Assembly (NCBI GenBank): GCA_900545515.1
Contig: UQZA01000009.1
Span: 1 to 64,000, forward strand
Source of the DNA: an uncultured Eubacteriales bacterium
Lineage (GTDB): Bacteria > Bacillota > Clostridia > Oscillospirales > Oscillospiraceae
Direction of reading: 5' to 3'
Length of the DNA: 64,000 nucleotides
The position numbers were made by a program, and so were the translations under genes. Positions 9,047 through 17,579 of this stretch are shown in pieces; positions within the stretch are counted from its first letter, which is position 1; every line of letters begins with the position of its first letter. The notes under the pieces were generated by a model. The model worked only from the letters and a program-made list of their open reading frames with translations, did not search any database and was not told the origin of the DNA.

Positions 9047-9080
9047 ATCTGCCGCCCCGCCGGATGCAGGCAGACAACAT

Positions 9081-9138
9081 GAGGGATGCGCCCAAGCCGC
9101 AACGTGTACCCTTTGCGGTTTGGACGCATCCCTCTTTT
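9081..9138 (+). terminator. Terminator after the repeat protein gene
   Basis: A long interrupted stem (9081-9102 with 9113-9134) is followed by TTTT. It is downstream of the plus-strand gene and faces the end of the minus-strand cluster. Confidence 0.65.
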
Positions 9139-9140
9139 CC

Positions 9141-9192
9141 TGCCGCCGGTGCGTCCAGGAGGCCGCACCCTACCGCCTCGGGGGGCAGACGG
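9141..9192 (+). repeat. 52-bp interspersed intergenic repeat
   Basis: This stretch is present in inverted orientation at 57910-57961 with 48 of 52 positions identical, and its core recurs at 212-234. The remaining bases up to 9412 hold no gene that I can see. Confidence 0.75.
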
Positions 9193-9412
9193 AAAAATCT
9201 TCTGTTTTATCCCAATTTCCGGCGCATTCACAGGCTTTTCCTGGAGAGTGCGCACTACGTGACGCTATAGTGTCTTTGCACTACTCTAAAAAATTACAGA
9301 ATTGGCCTGAACTGTTGCATACGGTGTGCATATGCCCCCAGGGGAAGCCGAGGCGCTACCGCGCCAGTGCAAAGGTACGGCTTTCAGGGAGGCTCCGGTT
9401 GTGTCTCATCTG

Positions 9413-10483
9413 CTACCTAGGGTCCCCGCCGGGCTGGTGGACTGTGGAGAGGATGCTTCCGGCCCAGGCTTTCATTCGCTCCTCCACGCCGGGGGCGGCC
9501 AGGGCGGCGCCGGGGTCGTTGGCGGTCTGGAAGAGGCAGAAGTGGGGCGGCAGCATCATGGTCTTGTTCAGGCACAGGGCCCCCAGGATTTGCCGGGCTA
9601 CCAGGTCCCCGCCGGAGTAGCCGGAGACCACAATGGCGTACAGGTATTTGTCATATAGGGGCTGCTGCAGGAGCAGACCGGTCATTCGGTTGATGAGGGC
9701 CAGGATGTTGGCGCTGGCTGAGTCGTTGAAGTTGGGACACAGCAAGAGCACCACGTCGCTTTGTAAAATGGCGGGGAAGACTTCCGTGGGCAGGGCCCCG
9801 CCGTAATAGCAGGTGCCATTGCGGGAGTAGTGGAGGCACGCAGTGTAGGAGCAGCCCCGGCAGTCGTAAATGGCTCCGTTTTGCAGACTGATGGTCTGGA
9901 TGTCGCAGACCGGGGCCAGGTGGTTGCAGACGGCCTTCCCCATAGCCACGGTGTTGGAACGCCGGTTGTCTGAGGCATGGAGCATGAGAACCCGGGGCCG
10001 GGGGAACCGGGGAGCCTGGAACCGGGCCAGCCGTCCGGCCAGATCCCGGGCCCGGGTGAAATAGGTCTCCTCCCAAGGCAGGCCCAGCTGTCCGGCCAGG
10101 ATGTGCTGGTTGTACAGGGAGCCGGTGCCCTCCACCAGGGGCTTGCCGGGGAAGAGGCAGCCGGCCAGGTTGGCAGCCAGGGCCACGGCCTGAGCGGCCT
10201 GCTTGGTGTACAGCTCGCCGGCGCCGTCTACGATGAGGGCGCCGGTGGCCCCCCGAAGACAGTCCGGGTGGGTCCTCAGGGATTGGAGCAGGCGGAAGGC
10301 CTCCAGGGACATGCCGCCTTCCCCGGTGGTCAGGGCGATGAGTACCCGCCTGCCCTGCAAGGCCATGGCCTCCAGCTCCGGTAGACCTGCCGGTTCTACG
10401 GCGAATTCGGCCAAAGCAAAGTCCAGCAGGCGGGAAAGCCGGGGAGACTGCCCGGCCTGGAGCAGCACAATGGAATCAGTCAT
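9413..10483 (-). CDS. Flavodoxin-fold NAD(P)H-dependent oxidoreductase, duplicated domain
   Basis: The 356-residue protein seems to hold two flavodoxin-like halves. The N-terminal half (to about 150) has weakened binding loops. The C-terminal half begins with RPRVLMLHASDNRRSNT, the phosphate loop of NADPH-dependent FMN reductases, and carries a cysteine cluster (C208, C211, C216, C225) of the type found in iron-sulfur flavoproteins and related reductases. Its start overlaps the upstream dehydrogenase gene by 8 nt, so translation is probably coupled. It is the last gene of the three-gene cluster and presumably supplies or accepts electrons; substrate unknown. Confidence 0.75.
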   Translation of the reverse strand: MTDSIVLLQAGQSPRLSRLLDFALAEFAVEPAGLPELEAMALQGRRVLIALTTGEGGMSLEAFRLLQSLRTHPDCLRGATGALIVDGAGELYTKQAAQAVALAANLAGCLFPGKPLVEGTGSLYNQHILAGQLGLPWEETYFTRARDLAGRLARFQAPRFPRPRVLMLHASDNRRSNTVAMGKAVCNHLAPVCDIQTISLQNGAIYDCRGCSYTACLHYSRNGTCYYGGALPTEVFPAILQSDVVLLLCPNFNDSASANILALINRMTGLLLQQPLYDKYLYAIVVSGYSGGDLVARQILGALCLNKTMMLPPHFCLFQTANDPGAALAAPGVEERMKAWAGSILSTVHQPGGDPR

Positions 10484-11696
10484 AGGAAAATTCCTCCAAT
10501 TCCCGGAAGGCTTCGGCGATCCGCTGCTGCAGGGGCGGAGCCAGTTCCTCCTGAAGGATCCGGGGTCCCAGGGGGGTCATGCGGCTCTGGCAGCCGAAAT
10601 AGGCTTTGCCCAGGGGGACTGCGCCGAAATGGACCTGGCCTCGTAGAAGCTGCAAAATGGAGACGGCGGCGGAGGAGAGTCCCGGGGCGATGTAGGGCTT
10701 AAAGCCCAGCTCCCGCACCCGCAGGTTCATGTCCCGGGTGGCGGCGGTAAGAGCGGCAGAGAGAGGACCGTCATAGTCCCCTCCGGGGGCGTTGGCGGCC
10801 ACGAGACCGGCTCCGTGGGGACCGTAGACCCGGATGGAGCCCTGGGGAATTCCCAGCTTCTGGCCGCAGTAGCGGGCTCTGGCGGCCATGACTCCCAGGC
10901 CGAAGCCCTGGATCTGCTCCGGGAGCAGTCCCTGGTAATCCAGGCGGCCGCAGCAGTCCCGGTTGCTCTCCAGGAACACGGCGCGGCACAGATGGTCCAC
11001 CGGGTCTGAAATTTGGCAGAAGAGCCCCCGGAACCGGGCCTTCCGGGCCAGCCTGGCGTAGTGGCGGAGCATATCTCGGTTGGCCTGGAACTGCAGCATC
11101 CGCACATCTCCCGCCTGCCCCAGAGGGGGCACCCCCCGGGAGGCGGTGAAAAGAAAGAGGTCGCAGTCAAAGAGTTCCGCCTCGCTGCAGGGCCTCACTC
11201 GGGGCATGGGGCTGCCATCCGGGGAGAGGATTTGGTTCATCTCCAGCTCGTACCGGCGACAGGCGGATGGATTGGGGTCAAAGATACGAATTTCATCAAT
11301 CTCCCGGCCCAAAAGGACCAGGCCGGTGAGCACCGTACTTCCCACGTCTCCCAGCCCCACCAAACTCACCCGCAGGCCGGTTTTAGGGGCCTGCCGGAAG
11401 GACTCCAGCAGCTCCCAGCAGCGGGGATAGGCAGGATTTAGAACGGCGGCTCCACCGTGGGCCTGAAGAAAGGCCTCCATGGGTCCCTCTGTTCCCTGCG
11501 GTGGAGGGACCAGGGCCAGGGTGGATTCCTGGCCTACCTCGGCCAGGGTGGACACCGGGTACAGGCAGCGGCTCTCACCGGGGGCCGCAGGATGCAGGAA
11601 CAAGACAGGGGCAAAGGGAGCCGGGACGGGGACGGCTTCTGGCGGGAACCCCGTGTCTCCCGCCAGGCAGTAGGAGCGGTACGCCTTATAGACCAT
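10476..11696 (-). CDS. Lactate/malate dehydrogenase-like protein with extra N-terminal domain
   Basis: After about 107 unassigned residues, VSLVGLGDVGSTVLTGL forms an NAD-binding Rossmann loop. The order then follows the LDH/MDH family: IRIFDPN for cofactor specificity, QISDPVDHLCR (equivalent of the NPVD..T..... motif) and GPHGAG with the catalytic histidine (H294). It is longer (406 aa) than ordinary LDH or MDH and divergent, so its substrate is not predictable. It overlaps the giant upstream gene by 11 nt and the downstream flavoprotein gene by 8 nt, an arrangement typical of tightly coupled partners. Confidence 0.72.
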   Translation of the reverse strand: MVYKAYRSYCLAGDTGFPPEAVPVPAPFAPVLFLHPAAPGESRCLYPVSTLAEVGQESTLALVPPPQGTEGPMEAFLQAHGGAAVLNPAYPRCWELLESFRQAPKTGLRVSLVGLGDVGSTVLTGLVLLGREIDEIRIFDPNPSACRRYELEMNQILSPDGSPMPRVRPCSEAELFDCDLFLFTASRGVPPLGQAGDVRMLQFQANRDMLRHYARLARKARFRGLFCQISDPVDHLCRAVFLESNRDCCGRLDYQGLLPEQIQGFGLGVMAARARYCGQKLGIPQGSIRVYGPHGAGLVAANAPGGDYDGPLSAALTAATRDMNLRVRELGFKPYIAPGLSSAAVSILQLLRGQVHFGAVPLGKAYFGCQSRMTPLGPRILQEELAPPLQQRIAEAFRELEEFSYD

Positions 11697-14600
11697 GGAT
11701 GACCTCCGTCATGGAAATGCGCTGCAGCTGGTTCAGATCATCGGCCACGTAGCTGGAAGCGGGGACCGACAGGTCATAGCGCAGGTGGCGTCCCCGGTCC
11801 GGGAGCCTGGGGCGGTACAGGGCCTCCGCCAGGCGCTCCAGGGTCAGGGCAGTGGTAAAGGTTTCCAGATGTCGCCGCTCCAGGGCGGCGAGAATGTCCC
11901 GGGCGTTTTCCAGGACAGCCTTGGACAGGCGAATCCGGGTTTTATCGTCGGAGCCGGGGAGGAAAGTGGGGTTCACATAGGGCAGGATCATGTTGATGGA
12001 GGGCCGTTTCCAGCTGAATTCCTCCGGCCGGTCGATGCTGTCGCCGCCGATGAAGGGATAGAGGCTGCTCTCTGTGAGCCAGTGGTTCAGGTTGGGGATG
12101 AAATACTCGCAGTCTACGGTCTGCCCCTGGGTCAGCATCAGGTCCCGGCCCTGGCCGGACATGAGGCCCACCACGATGCTGCGGATCTCCACCCGCTCTT
12201 CCTTGAAGATGTGGTCCAGGGCGTGAATCCGGTGGCCCCAGTGGAGCAGGTCGTCCACCAGGATCACAGGCCGGCGGAAGGACTTGATGGTCCGGACCTG
12301 GCCGGACAGGGAGGAGTAGCCGGGGGCTTCCAAAATGGAAAAGCTCTCCATGTTGGCGGCGTAAACCTTATCGGCGTGCAGGGTCTTGGTGACGGTGTTG
12401 GGCACCACCTCGTCGGCCAGAATTTTGCCGTAGGGCACGCACATGTAGGGGCCCAGGCGGCGAACTCCGGGGGGCACATCCAGCACCTGATTATGGGCCT
12501 GTACCTTGTGCCACAGGCTCTGGTTCAGGGTTTCAGCGTCAAAGCTCAGCAGGAGCCGCCCCGGGAAGAGAGCCGAGAGGGCCGACCGGAGCTTGGGCCG
12601 GGTCTTTTCCACGGTTTCCCGGACGGTGCCATCGCTGCGCAGAGGCTCCTTGATCCAGAGAAATACATCCTGGATGAGAACCATGGGAGAGCGCATATCC
12701 ACAGACAGGATGTCCGGCTGACCGGGGATGGGGAGGAAGCCCAGCTGCAGCAGGTCCTGGTACAGGCTGTCCCGGCCGCTGCTCCGGCACAGGGCGTAGG
12801 TGTGGTCGGTTTTGAGGCTCCTGGCCAGAAGCTCGTTGACCAGCTGGCGGCAGGCTCCCTCCGTCTGGGGGGAGAGGGAGACTACACTGTCCACCATCAT
12901 GATCCGCCCGGAGGTGTGCTGCCGGACGTAGGCGGCGGCGTCCTGGGAGCCCAGGGTTTCCAGAAGCTGGGAGCTGGTCACCGTGTGGCCGCAGACCCAG
13001 CCCAAGGGCTCCTGGGCGGAGCGGGCCCGCAGGAGGATGCCCCAGCTGCCCCGGTGGCGGTCCATAGCGGCCCGGAGGAGGGGCGGAAGGGGGGCCCGGC
13101 TCTCTCTGGCCCGCTCAAAGTAGAGATCCCCGGGAGCCAGCACATTTTTGAACTGAGGCGAGCGGAGGTACAGGCCGTTGGCGTAAATGAAGGACTGGAC
13201 GATGGGATCGATTAGCATGGAAATGTCCATGTTTTTGTCCACATATTCCCGGATTTGGGTGGAGCTGACAGTTTCGCACCAGGCCGGCAGGGAGACCAGC
13301 TTCCATTTCCCCCGGAGAATCCGGGCCAACTTCTCCCCGGTGGTCCGGTCCACGGCCCGGCGGAAGATCACGTGGTTGTAATACCGGGCGGAGCCGGGAG
13401 CTTCGGATTGATAAGCGGAAGCTCCGAAAATCACGTCGCTGCCGGCAGCCAGGTACAGCTCCCGGCCCGGGAACTTCCCGGCCAGAGTGGCCAGGTCTTC
13501 CGGACTGGCGATGTTGATGGGCATATTGTCCGGGAACAGGTACACGTCCCACATGTTTGCCACGGAAATGGCGGCGATTTTCCGCCGCAGCAGCTTCGGA
13601 ATGGTCCTCTTGCTCCAGGAGAACTCGTCGATGGCCAGGTAGACCTCCAGGCCCATGTCGTGAATGGCCCGGACGATTTCCTTGTGCCCGGCAGAGAAGG
13701 GATCAAAGGTTCCGGGGAAGAAGGCCACAGGCCGGGGCTCCGGGAAGGTGAGCTCCGTACCCCCCACCTCGCAGGAGACGATGAGGCGGTACAGGTGGTT
13801 CAGCATGGCGGCGTGGTTGTAGAAGGTGAGGGAGTCCCTGGCCGGCTCGTTCAGGAGGCACAGGAGCTTTTTCCCGGTACGAACCAGGCAGTCCCGCCGC
13901 ACCTCCTGGGAAATGGCGGGGTTGCCGAAGATGCTCCGGCACAGCACAGTGAGGGCGGTCTGGTGGATGGTTGGGTCGTAATGGGCAATGCCGGTGAGGA
14001 GAAGCCCCAGCACCCGGCCAAAGACAGCGGCCCGCTTGCAGCCCTGAGGCTCGGTCATCATGGCGCCCAAGGTATGCAGGGCGGCGCTGGCGGCCCGAAT
14101 GGAGCCTCCGTGAATCAGGTCGTCCAGGTAGTCTACCCCTTCAATGAGCTCCTTATCCGGCATCTGGCAGACCAAGCGGCCCAGGAAGGGAGGGATGTAA
14201 TAGGAGATCTGCTCCTGACCTGTTTCCAGCTCCCGGGTCAGGTCCACCACGATTTCGTTGCGCTGGTCCACTGTGAGGTAGGGCGCCAGGCTCAAAAGGG
14301 CGGAGCCGGCGTATTCCCGCACCGGCAGGTGCTCACTGACGGACAGGAGATTGGAAAAGTGCATGGCGGTGTGGAAGGCCTCACTGGGGTTGGCCTGAGC
14401 CAGGCTCCGTAGCAGGTCAATGTGCACCAGCTTCACTGTCCAGTGCAGGGCGTTTTTCAGGTTGCTGAGGAAAAGCTCGCTGGTGTCGGCCTGGGGCAGG
14501 GGATCCTGGTGTCCGCAGTACTGGTTCAGAAGAACCGTCCGCTGGTAGGCCACGGCGAAGGACTCTCCGGCGTCCAGCTGGGCGAGAACCGGCTCCAGCC

Positions 14601-16410
14601 GGGCCTTCAGGTCGGGATCCTGCTCCAGCATGGTCTGGAAACAGCGGAAGATAGTGAGCCGCAGGGGCACATCCTGGTTCTGCAGGAGACCGCCCAGGGT
14701 ATCCAGCAGGGAGGATAGCCCTTCCGGGTCCAGGGCGGAGACAGGGACATAGGTGAGGGCGCTTACCAGGGCCTCCCGCTCCTCCTCTTGGGCTTCCGGC
14801 AGGCGGCGCAGCAGGGGCCGGGCCATAATCTGGGCGTCGTAGTCGGAGCAGACAGAAAACAGGCTCTCTGTGATGACCTTCAGGTTGTCTGCAATCCGCT
14901 GGGCGTGCTTGGGGGAAATTTTCCGGCCGGGATGGAGGCAGAGCTGGATTTCCTCGTCCCACAGTCGCTCCGCCTCGGCAAAATAGCCCATGAGGGTGGG
15001 GGCGTAGGCGGTGGCGGGCGCATCGGCGGGAAGCTCCTTGCGGTAGGAGGGACCACTGTTGGCCAGAATCCGGCCCATGAGACGGGCAGCCCGACGGCGC
15101 ACGTCTCCCTCCCGGTGCATCAGGAGCTCATACAGGAAGTTGAGGGTCATGCGCTTGCTGTGCCGGGGCATGTAGCTGTTGTACTCCTCGAAGAGCCGCA
15201 GGTAGGTGCGGATGCGCTGGAGATTTTTCTCGCTTTTTGCCTGCTCCAGCAGCTGCTCGAAGGAGGCGTCTGCGCTGAAGGTGTCCATGAGCCGCAGGCT
15301 GTTGTCGAAGGTAAGGTGCCGCAAGCCGGAGATGGCCTCCTCCCCGGTACACAGGGCGGGAGCTTTTGGGGACACAGGCAGAGGCTCCTGCACCGCCATG
15401 TCAGCCGGGATGCCCCGGGAGGCCAGGAAGCCCTCAAAGTCCCGGAGTTTGGCGTAGACTGTGGCATACCGGCGGTGCTTTTCCGGGGTCATGTTGGCCA
15501 GCTTGGACAGAATGATGGAATAGGAGTCTGCCAGGGAATAGATCTGGGTGTGCTCCTTCCCGGTTTCATCCCGCAGAGCCCGGACCCGGAAATCGGCGTA
15601 GATCAGCAGAAGGGACTCAATGGGCAGGTTCTCAAACTCCAGGTCCCAGGTGGAGTGATTGGCGGCTACGTGGGCGATGTGGGGCAAATCCTGCTCCGAA
15701 AGGTACTGCCAGGTGAAGTAATAGTGCAGGTAGGGAGTCCGTGGAGCATCCTTGCCCCGGCAGCCGAATTTTCCAATGTCGTGGCTGAGAGAGGCGGCGC
15801 TCACCAGGGGAATGTCTACCTTCAGCCCAGCCTTTCGGGCCAGCTGCGCGGTGTGCACCGCCACATTGTTCACCCCGATGGTATGACTGGCCGGATCAAA
15901 GGGCATGCAGTCCCGGCCAATGCGCAGGAGGGTGGGAAAGCGGTCCCGGAGGACCGCCTTGCGAAAGACGGCATATTCCTGGCTTAGGCGGCTGTCTGCC
16001 AGCTCCTCTTGGCTGGCCCAGTGGGGGTCCAGAAGGGGGTCAAAGGGGCAGAATGACTGCTCCCGGGCCAAGAGCCACTCCAGAATCTGGAGGTAAAACT
16101 CCATCGCCTCCCGCTGCTTGGCAGTGGCAGGGGGCCGGGAGGGGTCCGGGAAAAGACCGGCGGCCAAGGTCTCATAGCAGAAACGGAGCCAGCCCTCCTC
16201 CGGCTCCTGGCAGAGCTGATCCAGAACCGGCCGGCAGAGCTCCAGCAGCTGGTCGCACTGGGTGCGGCGGCCCTGAAATTGCAGCATCCCCTCTTCAAAG
16301 TGGCAGGCCTGGAGGAGGTGAATGAATCCCCTCCGGTTCAGGCCCAGGCGGCGGGCAAAGGAATTGGAGAGGCTGTCTACCAATGGGGTCAGGTCAAAGC
16401 TTTTGTCCAT
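11686..16410 (-). CDS. Giant multidomain protein: HD, HEAT-like, NadD-like, GNAT-like and PRTase-like
   Basis: The protein has 1574 residues. An HD phosphohydrolase region lies at about 175-275 (H187, SHDIGK at 209-214, AANHS). Helical HEAT-like repeats fill about 360-880. A NadD-type nucleotidyltransferase domain spans about 894-1085 (FFPGTFDPFSAGHK with the TxxH-like loop, and SSTQIREYV at the end). A GNAT-like stretch runs from about 1095 to 1240. A phosphoribosyltransferase-like domain follows at about 1290-1440, with the PRPP loop in VILVDDLLHWGHR. The start follows AAGGAGGACC. In Firmicutes NadD and the HD-domain Ap4A hydrolase YqeK are often neighbours, so this fusion may act on NAD-related or dinucleotide metabolites; that is inference. 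It heads a three-gene cluster with its own promoter. Confidence 0.78.
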   Translation of the reverse strand: MDKSFDLTPLVDSLSNSFARRLGLNRRGFIHLLQACHFEEGMLQFQGRRTQCDQLLELCRPVLDQLCQEPEEGWLRFCYETLAAGLFPDPSRPPATAKQREAMEFYLQILEWLLAREQSFCPFDPLLDPHWASQEELADSRLSQEYAVFRKAVLRDRFPTLLRIGRDCMPFDPASHTIGVNNVAVHTAQLARKAGLKVDIPLVSAASLSHDIGKFGCRGKDAPRTPYLHYYFTWQYLSEQDLPHIAHVAANHSTWDLEFENLPIESLLLIYADFRVRALRDETGKEHTQIYSLADSYSIILSKLANMTPEKHRRYATVYAKLRDFEGFLASRGIPADMAVQEPLPVSPKAPALCTGEEAISGLRHLTFDNSLRLMDTFSADASFEQLLEQAKSEKNLQRIRTYLRLFEEYNSYMPRHSKRMTLNFLYELLMHREGDVRRRAARLMGRILANSGPSYRKELPADAPATAYAPTLMGYFAEAERLWDEEIQLCLHPGRKISPKHAQRIADNLKVITESLFSVCSDYDAQIMARPLLRRLPEAQEEEREALVSALTYVPVSALDPEGLSSLLDTLGGLLQNQDVPLRLTIFRCFQTMLEQDPDLKARLEPVLAQLDAGESFAVAYQRTVLLNQYCGHQDPLPQADTSELFLSNLKNALHWTVKLVHIDLLRSLAQANPSEAFHTAMHFSNLLSVSEHLPVREYAGSALLSLAPYLTVDQRNEIVVDLTRELETGQEQISYYIPPFLGRLVCQMPDKELIEGVDYLDDLIHGGSIRAASAALHTLGAMMTEPQGCKRAAVFGRVLGLLLTGIAHYDPTIHQTALTVLCRSIFGNPAISQEVRRDCLVRTGKKLLCLLNEPARDSLTFYNHAAMLNHLYRLIVSCEVGGTELTFPEPRPVAFFPGTFDPFSAGHKEIVRAIHDMGLEVYLAIDEFSWSKRTIPKLLRRKIAAISVANMWDVYLFPDNMPINIASPEDLATLAGKFPGRELYLAAGSDVIFGASAYQSEAPGSARYYNHVIFRRAVDRTTGEKLARILRGKWKLVSLPAWCETVSSTQIREYVDKNMDISMLIDPIVQSFIYANGLYLRSPQFKNVLAPGDLYFERARESRAPLPPLLRAAMDRHRGSWGILLRARSAQEPLGWVCGHTVTSSQLLETLGSQDAAAYVRQHTSGRIMMVDSVVSLSPQTEGACRQLVNELLARSLKTDHTYALCRSSGRDSLYQDLLQLGFLPIPGQPDILSVDMRSPMVLIQDVFLWIKEPLRSDGTVRETVEKTRPKLRSALSALFPGRLLLSFDAETLNQSLWHKVQAHNQVLDVPPGVRRLGPYMCVPYGKILADEVVPNTVTKTLHADKVYAANMESFSILEAPGYSSLSGQVRTIKSFRRPVILVDDLLHWGHRIHALDHIFKEERVEIRSIVVGLMSGQGRDLMLTQGQTVDCEYFIPNLNHWLTESSLYPFIGGDSIDRPEEFSWKRPSINMILPYVNPTFLPGSDDKTRIRLSKAVLENARDILAALERRHLETFTTALTLERLAEALYRPRLPDRGRHLRYDLSVPASSYVADDLNQLQRISMTEVIHGL

Positions 16411-16439
16411 GGAAGGTCCTCCTTGGCATTGATACCACC

Positions 16440-16468
16440 ATTATGCATGCCGGAAGGGGAAAAGTCAA
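16440..16468 (-). promoter_or_regulatory. Promoter of the giant-protein cluster
   Basis: On the minus strand TTGACT (16468-16463) and CATAAT (16445-16440) are spaced 17 bp, 30 nt before the start codon. Confidence 0.65.
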
Positions 16469-16502
16469 ATTAAATTGGGAAAAAGGATGTTCGGCCAAAA
16501 AG

Positions 16503-16538
16503 AAGGCTGTCTCAAAAACCAAGCTATGAGACAGCCTT
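16503..16538 (-). terminator. Terminator with AGGCTGTCTCA stem (copy 1 of 3)
   Basis: The 12-bp perfect stem AAGGCTGTCTCA / TGAGACAGCCTT is followed on the minus strand by CTTTTT. It ends the small secreted-protein gene. Similar stems recur at 20102-20135 and 49964-49996. Positions 16539-16753 hold no supported gene. Confidence 0.75.
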
Positions 16539-16753
16539 GTGCGGATGAAATGTAGGTTGACCAATGGATTCAGAAGAAAAGAACGTAGCGATGGAAAGTT
16601 TGAGGCGACTGCCACTGCGCAGGATTGTACCGCAGACCACTGATGCGCCCACAGATGCTTCAACCGGTGCCTGCCAGAGCAGCAGAGGCCATTACGGGAG
16701 AAAAGGGGGCAAATACCAGGCAGAGATAACAAAAGCGAGAGACTCTGCCAGGT

Positions 16754-17029
16754 TTACACATGTTTTGGGACGGCCCCACGATATCCCTGCATTAGAGTTG
16801 CAGACTCTTCTAGAACAATGGAAGCTCTGACCCGTTCATGATCTTCGTAGGGGAGCTCTGATCCACCTTTTACAGGATCCTGTAGCTCTGGCGCCTGGGG
16901 GGTGTCCACTTCAGTGAAGGGGACTGCGTAGCTGCTGCCTGAGGCGGCATGTGTGACCGGGAACGGCGACAGTAGGATGCAGGCTGTCAAAAGTAGGGAC
17001 AGTGCTTTGTGTGCAAATGTTGCGTTCAT
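16754..17029 (-). CDS. Small secreted protein, possibly a truncated larger protein
   Basis: A 91-residue product starts behind AGAAAGGAGGACTC and has a clear signal peptide (KALSLLLTACILLSPFPVTHA, cleavage predicted after residue 28-29). The mature part of about 60 residues ends abruptly. Its stretch VRASIVLEESATLMQGY resembles, from memory, the N-terminal propeptide region of secreted subtilisin-like proteases in gut Clostridia, so the gene may be a truncated remnant. An authentic short secreted peptide is the alternative. It lies downstream of the 68-residue gene, with a hairpin between them. Confidence 0.55.
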   Translation of the reverse strand: MNATFAHKALSLLLTACILLSPFPVTHAASGSSYAVPFTEVDTPQAPELQDPVKGGSELPYEDHERVRASIVLEESATLMQGYRGAVPKHV

Positions 17030-17063
17030 CTTGAGTCCTCCTTTCTGATGTTAATGGTAAAAC

Positions 17064-17110
17064 GAGCTGCTGCAAGGTGGGCCGGATGGGTCCGGAGCTT
17101 GCAGCAGCTC
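17064..17110 (-). terminator. Terminator after the 68-residue gene
   Basis: A 13-bp perfect stem (17064-17076 with 17098-17110) is followed on the minus strand by GTTTTACC. Confidence 0.6.
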
Positions 17111-17148
17111 AGAGAGTTACGAGAGTCCACGGGGGCTCAGGTGTTCCG

Positions 17149-17355
17149 CTATACGCCGCTGGTGACGAAACGCACCACATAGTGCTGCATTTCTTCTTTG
17201 GTTGGGATGCCCTTGGCTCCTTCAATCAGCTGACGCTGGGCCTCCTCTTCCATGGCGCCGTACTTCTCCATAGCGCCGGGGTACTGCAGCATGGCCATGC
17301 CCAGTCCCATGGGGACGCCCTCGGGAAACAGGGGACGGTCTGGTCCTTCCAGCAT
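17149..17355 (-). CDS. Small conserved-looking cytosolic protein
   Basis: The 68-residue protein MLEGPDRPLFPEGVPMGLG... begins behind AAAGGAGGAACTC. The open frame extends far upstream without any ribosome binding site. The pattern (a 'FPEGVPMG' opening, an Ala/Met-rich middle, then 'TKEEMQHYV') resembles a family of uncharacterised short proteins of Clostridia that I recall but cannot name. It has no signal peptide or membrane segment. No function can be proposed. Confidence 0.65.
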   Translation of the reverse strand: MLEGPDRPLFPEGVPMGLGMAMLQYPGAMEKYGAMEEEAQRQLIEGAKGIPTKEEMQHYVVRFVTSGV

Positions 17356-17484
17356 TGTGAGTTCCTCCTTTCCTCTTTCCCTCAGCTTGCCCAGATTCCT
17401 CAAGATGATACGGGCTAGATGTGTTATGGAAAGGCAGTGACTTGTGCGCAAAAAAGTGGAGAAAAATGTTAGGATGTAGGTTTG

Positions 17485-17513
17485 TTGCAATTTGTGCCGA
17501 CTCGTGGTATACT
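17485..17513 (+). promoter_or_regulatory. Promoter of mnmE
   Basis: TTGCAA (17485-17490), a 17-bp spacer and TATACT (17508-17513) precede the gene by 67 nt. Confidence 0.65.
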
Positions 17514-17579
17514 CCAAAATACATATTTTTTAAGGGGCGCTTGCGTTCTCCTTAATTTTAGGGAAAGGAAGTGGCCGGG

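Noticed and set aside
8190..9095. Four overlapping open frames with repeats (GSGSGIGSGMGA, SAPAWGQAPVPE and others)
   Set aside because: These arise because the 36-bp repeat is open in several frames; only the frame at 8192 has a ribosome binding site and a non-repeat domain.
11695..13215. Long open frame (506 codons) on the plus strand
   Set aside because: It lies wholly antisense to the giant gene, lacks a ribosome binding site and has a low-complexity composition typical of the mirror of a G+C-rich gene.
16560..16830. Plus-strand open frame of 88 codons
   Set aside because: No ribosome binding site; it overlaps the secreted-protein gene and its downstream region on the other strand.
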